Positions 59,906 through 64,000 of a DNA stretch of 64,000 nt are shown here, piece after piece. Below the pieces are notes generated by a model. That model worked only from the letters and a program-made list of their open reading frames with translations. It searched no databases and was not told where the DNA came from. Positions within the stretch are counted from its first letter, which is position 1, and the number at the start of each line of letters is the position of its first letter. The DNA lies in contig OZ023214.1 of NCBI GenBank assembly GCA_963995525.1, positions 34,357,698-34,421,697 on the forward strand. The letters run 5' to 3'. This stretch comes from Escarpia spicata. Its lineage: Eukaryota; Annelida; Polychaeta; Sabellida; Siboglinidae. Both the position numbers and the translations under genes were made by a program.

Positions 59906-61860
59906 ATTGTGGCCAAAGCAATCAAGAAGCAAGTAATGATAAGAATATAATCGCCAACACGAACCTTGATGAAGAAACGACGAGAAATGGTGGAAAACGG
60001 CGACCGTAAAAAACAAATAGAATACGCCGAAATGTGCAAGATCATCAACAAGAAAGCGAAGGAGGACATCAGAAAGTATAAACAAGAGATCATACGAGAA
60101 ACGATTATGACATCAAAGAGCCTGAAGAAAGCCATAAGAACACAGGCCCTACGCCGAGGCACACTGATTACAATTCTCGACAAGCAGGGTAGAGAAATAC
60201 TAGACCAAGAATGCATAGTGGTCATAATCTTCAAAAAGGGAAACAAGAAATATTATAAGAACTACATATCAATATTTATGTTATCAAACATCTACACATT
60301 ACTAACGAATAGGCTAGAGTAGACATTCAACGAAAACCAACCAAGCGAGCACGCAGGATTCATAAGCAGGTACTCAACGACAAACCACATCCGCACAACG
60401 GAAGGACAAGTGCCGAGAATATAATACCCCCCTGTGCATCGCGTTCGTGAACTTCGAGAAGGCTTTCGACTCGGTGCAAACTCAAACAATGCTGCTCTCA
60501 CTTTAAGAACAGGGGATAGAAGACGTGTACTCCTCAAAAACATCTACACCAATAACTCGATGACAGTCCACGTACATAAAGAACCCAACAAGATTAACAC
60601 CATATCGCCCAAGCTGTTTACAGCAACACTCGAAAGCATTTTCCGAAAATTGACATGGGAAACCAGAGGTTTGAGGATAGACGGATAATATCTCAGTCAT
60701 CTTCGCGTCGCCGACAACAAACTCATATGCGCTACTACACCGCAAGAACTACACAGAATGCTGTACGAGCTAACTAATCAAAATGAAAAACAAGGTCTGA
60801 AGATGAACAGGTCGAAGACAAAAGTGATGCTAGAAAATGACAAACCAATATATATGAACACCACGCAGACAGAGAATGTTGAAAGCTACGTCTATCTCGG
60901 ACAGCGATACAGCATCAGAGACAAAAACCAAGACAAGGAGATTCAAAGAAGAATAACTGCTGGCTGGACAGTATTCGCCAAACACCGTGACATCTTCAAT
61001 GGTAACTTTAGACCTGCTTGAACAGACTAGTCTACGTCTTATGCGTACTTCCAGCGATGACACACGGCACGGAAACATGGACACTCACCGACTAGACAAA
61101 GAACAAGCTAGCAGCCGCACAAACAAAGATGAAAAGAAGTATGTTGAACATCACATATCGCGAGAGAAAAAAACAAGCACCTGAGTAAGAGAGAAGACAA
61201 AGGTCATAGACATTATAGAACAAATCAGAAGACAGAAGTTGACCTGGGCAGGGCACATCAGTAGATAACGAGAAAACCGATGGACATCGCGTATCACCAC
61301 CTTGAGATCTTACGAATGGAAAAGGTAAACGATCTAGAGCAGTGGTTTTTGACATAATTTATTCAAAACGATCCCCCACCAATCTTACTCATTAAAAAAT
61401 AAACTACCAGGCACTATACACCATTATTTGTACATTTGTGCAAACGAATTTGAGTAAATGGCGGCATGCTAGTGATTATAAACATAATGATATAACCAGT
61501 ATGTTAGTGTTAGAACAACAACTATGTACTAATACTTTGCAATTGGAATAATAGAAGGACATAACGCATGATGACATTTGCACAATGCAATGTAAAATGG
61601 CATGTAGGATTGCATGTAGAATGATGGAATTATTGCCCTAATATCGCTCCATAACAGAAGGCCAGATTACACAAGTTAGGGTAGATAGCTTCAGTCGCTG
61701 TCCAGAAAGACTATGATTGAGGGGGGCATGGGACGACCCCCCCCCCCAAATTGCAAAACGACCCCCAGGGAGTAATAACCAACAGTTTCAGAACCACTGA
61801 TCTAGAGGAAGACCGGCGAGACGGTGCAGAGACGAACTAAAGGCACCATCTGGAACAGGA
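59905..61860 (+). mobile_element. Decayed RTE-type LINE
   Basis: Plus-strand pieces match the RTE at 40785-42350: a MKKRREMVENGDRKKQIEYAE linker, VVIIFKKGNKK, a degraded FVNFEKAFD near 60450, ISPKLFTATLESIFRKLTWE, a mutated FADD region (SHLRVADNKLIC near 60700), GLKMNRSKTKVML and DKEIQRRITAGWTVFAKHRD. Near 61790-61860 the C-terminal 'gaccggcgagacggtgcagagacgaactaa' block resumes after the MITE insertion. There is a deletion between the linker and the RT start near 60210. Many frameshifts. Confidence 0.85.
61340..61799 (+). mobile_element. hAT-like MITE with exact 8-bp target duplication
   Basis: The 460-bp insert begins 'cagtggtttttga' and ends 'tcagaaccactg', imperfect terminal inverted repeats of the CAGTGGTT type used by hAT (Charlie/Tip100-like) elements. 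It is flanked by 'atctagag' at 61332-61339 and 61800-61807. It splits the RTE C-terminal coding sequence. There is no transposase inside. A C/G-run lies at 61738-61747. Confidence 0.92.
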
Positions 61861-61864
61861 TAGC

Positions 61865-63060
61865 AGTCTGTATATATATATATATATATCACATAAGTTT
61901 ATGCAGAGCAACAACGCAAGTCCAGTGTAGACTAAACAATAGGCCAACTTAATGATATTTATTTTTATTAAGTAACATAGATTATGTATCCATCAATACA
62001 ATAATCGAATCTCATATTCACAGCAAGCATGCCGGGCCCAATTGTATTGCTACAGATAATCTACAATACACCAACCTATTAGTAGTCTCACTAATAGTTA
62101 TAACGATATTCTTTAATTGTCTCCGGCAGCTACCTGCTACAACTACTAACTATTTCCCTACTGGCTAGTATTTACCATTGACACCGTATCGGTGGGGGTC
62201 ACTCCGCCTTCTTTCAAACATGTTATAGTCCTACTTTATTTACCGCACTAAAACCACTACTGAAACTCAGTGGAGAGGAAAAAGCCTAAGCAAAACCTCG
62301 TGTATCCATCTGTACCAGGGAAAAGCGTCAAAGAACTATATTTAATTAATCAGACTTCTGCTATAAATTATACAGACATACATATATACATGTGTAGTAC
62401 AGGGAGGAGGGTGGGTTAAACAATTGCTCATTAAACCATGAACGTGTTTAGCAGTCTGCATAACAATCCAACAATTAACAATGAAATTACAAGCCAAGAT
62501 CTCACAAGCAGATCACCACCATCTGCAAACATTAACTCGGCTGTGCGCATCACAAGGGGCTAGATATCACTCCGCGCATGGCAGTAACACGGTTATTCAT
62601 ACGCACATGCTAGTGTTGGCCTAATCCACCAGGGGATGCAGCTGTGACGTTAAATTACGCCCGCTGTCACAATTCGCTGTATCCCTGCATCCCTTTTGTA
62701 TCCCTTACGTTGTTACTCCGCATAAAATACTTTATAAATACATATATATATATATATATATAACAGTAAATTACCCATAATTCATGCATACGTGTCTTAG
62801 TGTTGGTTGTTCGCCTGTTAACTGATGCTACCCCCCCCCCCGTACATTCGCTCTGAAAGTCGTAACAATTGAAATTTGTTGAAACCTGTTTTTACATCAG
62901 AAACGTCCCAATTCATTTCTAATAAAACAGCACTAAATTATCTGACAAAATATGCAATATATTGCACACACAACCAAAATATTAATCATACCCACTTATT
63001 GTTATAACCGCCGCCCAAGAATATAATCGGCAATATATGTACTGTAAAATTTTGGTATCA
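61865..63060. other. Gene-free stretch with (TA)n and a poly-C run
   Basis: (TA)n at about 61869-61889 and 62741-62762, and a C-run at 62831-62840. No coding sequence or named repeat recognised. Confidence 0.4.
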
Positions 63061-63062
63061 AA

Positions 63063-64000
63063 ATGTTTCGATTGGTGAGACAAGTATTTGATGTTATTGC
63101 GCTTATCGAAAGGAATAGCAAAAAGCAGTATAGGAGAAATTTCCACAAAGGAAGGTATAAGGACATGAGGAAATATTTAGCAAAGATAGACTGGAATAAG
63201 ACACTGAAAAATAAGACGGCAAGAGAATGCTGGAATATATTAAAGAGTGAAATTAAGTGCATAATCGATAAATTTGTACCCTTCAAAAAACAAGGAAAAC
63301 GGTCCAAAAAGAAACACTTATCGAAAGAAGCCATTATAAAAATTAAGTATAAACAAATGATGTGGAAGTCATATAGATGTACTGGAAATGATGAAGACTA
63401 CAACAATTATAAAGAAGCACTTAACCAAGCTACAGCTGAAATTAGATATTCAAAGAGAAGCTATGAACAACAATTAGCTAGTAATATAAAACATGACAGC
63501 AAGAGTTTTTATGCGTATGTTCGAAGCAAACAGAAAGTTCAAGATAAGGTCGGTCCTCTAGAAGATAGTGCTGGAAATATAATATCAGAGGGATTCATAA
63601 TGGCAGAAGACCTGAATGAGTACTTTAGTTCAGTGTTTACCAGGGAAGATATTAGTTCACTGCCAATACCAGAGGCTAAGTTCAAGGGGGCAGATTCAGA
63701 CTATTTAGGACAATTAATTGTAACCCCGGAAATGGTAGCTAAGAAAATAAGGGCTATGAAGGATAATAAATCAACTGGAGTGGATGGTATTCCACCCAAA
63801 CTACTATTGGAAATTGTAGAACAAATTAGCATACCACTTGCAACAGTTTTCAACTTGTCATTAGAAGAGGGAGTGGTTCCTTTAGAATGGAAAGAAGCAA
63901 ACATTATACCGTTATTCAAAAAAGGTTCGAGAAACAAGTCAGAGAACTATAGACCAGTGAGTTTAACATCAGTGATTTGTAAATTATTAGAAAGACTAAT
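63063..64000 (+). mobile_element. CR1-like LINE, pre-RT linker and RT start, runs off the window
   Basis: A single plus-strand frame is open from an ATG at 63063 to the right edge (312 codons, no stop). It has the Lys-rich pre-RT linker (HLSKEAIIKIKYKQMMWKSY, SFYAYVRSKQKVQ, LEDSAGNII), the LNEYFSSVF motif, then the RT start MKDNKSTGVDGIPPKLL, IPLATVFNLSLEEGVVP, WKEANIIPLFKKGSRNKSENYRPVSLTSV. It fits the family of the 3' fragment at 9355-10090. The uninterrupted frame makes this the youngest-looking LINE in the window. The endonuclease is absent. Confidence 0.88.

Overview
The window is animal (metazoan) nuclear DNA. It is AT-rich and intron-bearing, crowded with microsatellites and relics of many transposable-element classes, and shows no operons or bacterial-type genes. 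The mix of CR1/Jockey-like and RTE LINEs, a Penelope-like element, a tRNA-derived SINE, YqaJ-carrying PIF/Harbinger-group transposons and a family of small secreted cysteine-rich proteins fits a lophotrochozoan, most likely a mollusc. That assignment is inference; nothing in the sequence names the species.

The only host genes I can support are members of one small secreted cysteine-rich family. Two copies look intact, at 46166-46620 and 54322-56130. Each has a five-codon first exon, a phase-0 intron, and a second exon with the rest of the signal peptide and a domain C-x3-C-x6-C-x5-C-x11-C-x6-C-x3-C. Five further copies are broken: 11340-11402 (minus), 20774-21069, 23521-23743, 25670-25919 and 33398-33687. 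The window is therefore a birth-and-death cluster of a rapidly evolving secreted peptide family (venom, defence or reproductive role unknown) that transposons have repeatedly invaded.

Layout. 363-9345 and 11403-20750 are two ~9 kb arms of a large imperfect inverted duplication. Each arm carries, in mirror order, a decayed transposase, a convergent YqaJ nuclease relic, a ~340-bp satellite, a 5'-truncated LINE, a small C2H2 zinc-finger ORF and a LINE 3' end. The ~2 kb spacer holds a CR1-type 3' end and an inverted copy of the 3' flank of the intact gene at 46166. 20751-26910 holds a pseudogene, a LINE fragment and a ~2.2 kb tandem duplication with one damaged cysteine-rich exon per unit. 26969-32620 holds a GA-microsatellite element in three to four copies, interrupted by a region containing a foldback-like element. 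32923-33687 is a broken family member whose promoter-like region is amplified four times as a perfect 90-bp repeat. 34110-42350 holds a SINE, a LINE, a Penelope-like element with hammerhead-like motifs in its flanking repeats, and an RTE. 42527-45998 is a TIR-bounded element with a decayed XPG/FEN-like nuclease gene, ending about 170 bp upstream of the first intact gene. 47850-50970 looks like a decayed two-gene element with a P2X7-type domain on the minus strand. 53290-54040 is a LINE end plus a 52-bp tandem array. After the second intact gene come a nearly full-length LINE (56240-59715), an RTE relic carrying a hAT-like MITE with an exact 8-bp target duplication, and a LINE that runs off the right edge.

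Almost every mobile-element reading frame carries frameshifts or stops, so most of these copies are probably dead. Identities quoted are from reading by eye, not computed alignment.
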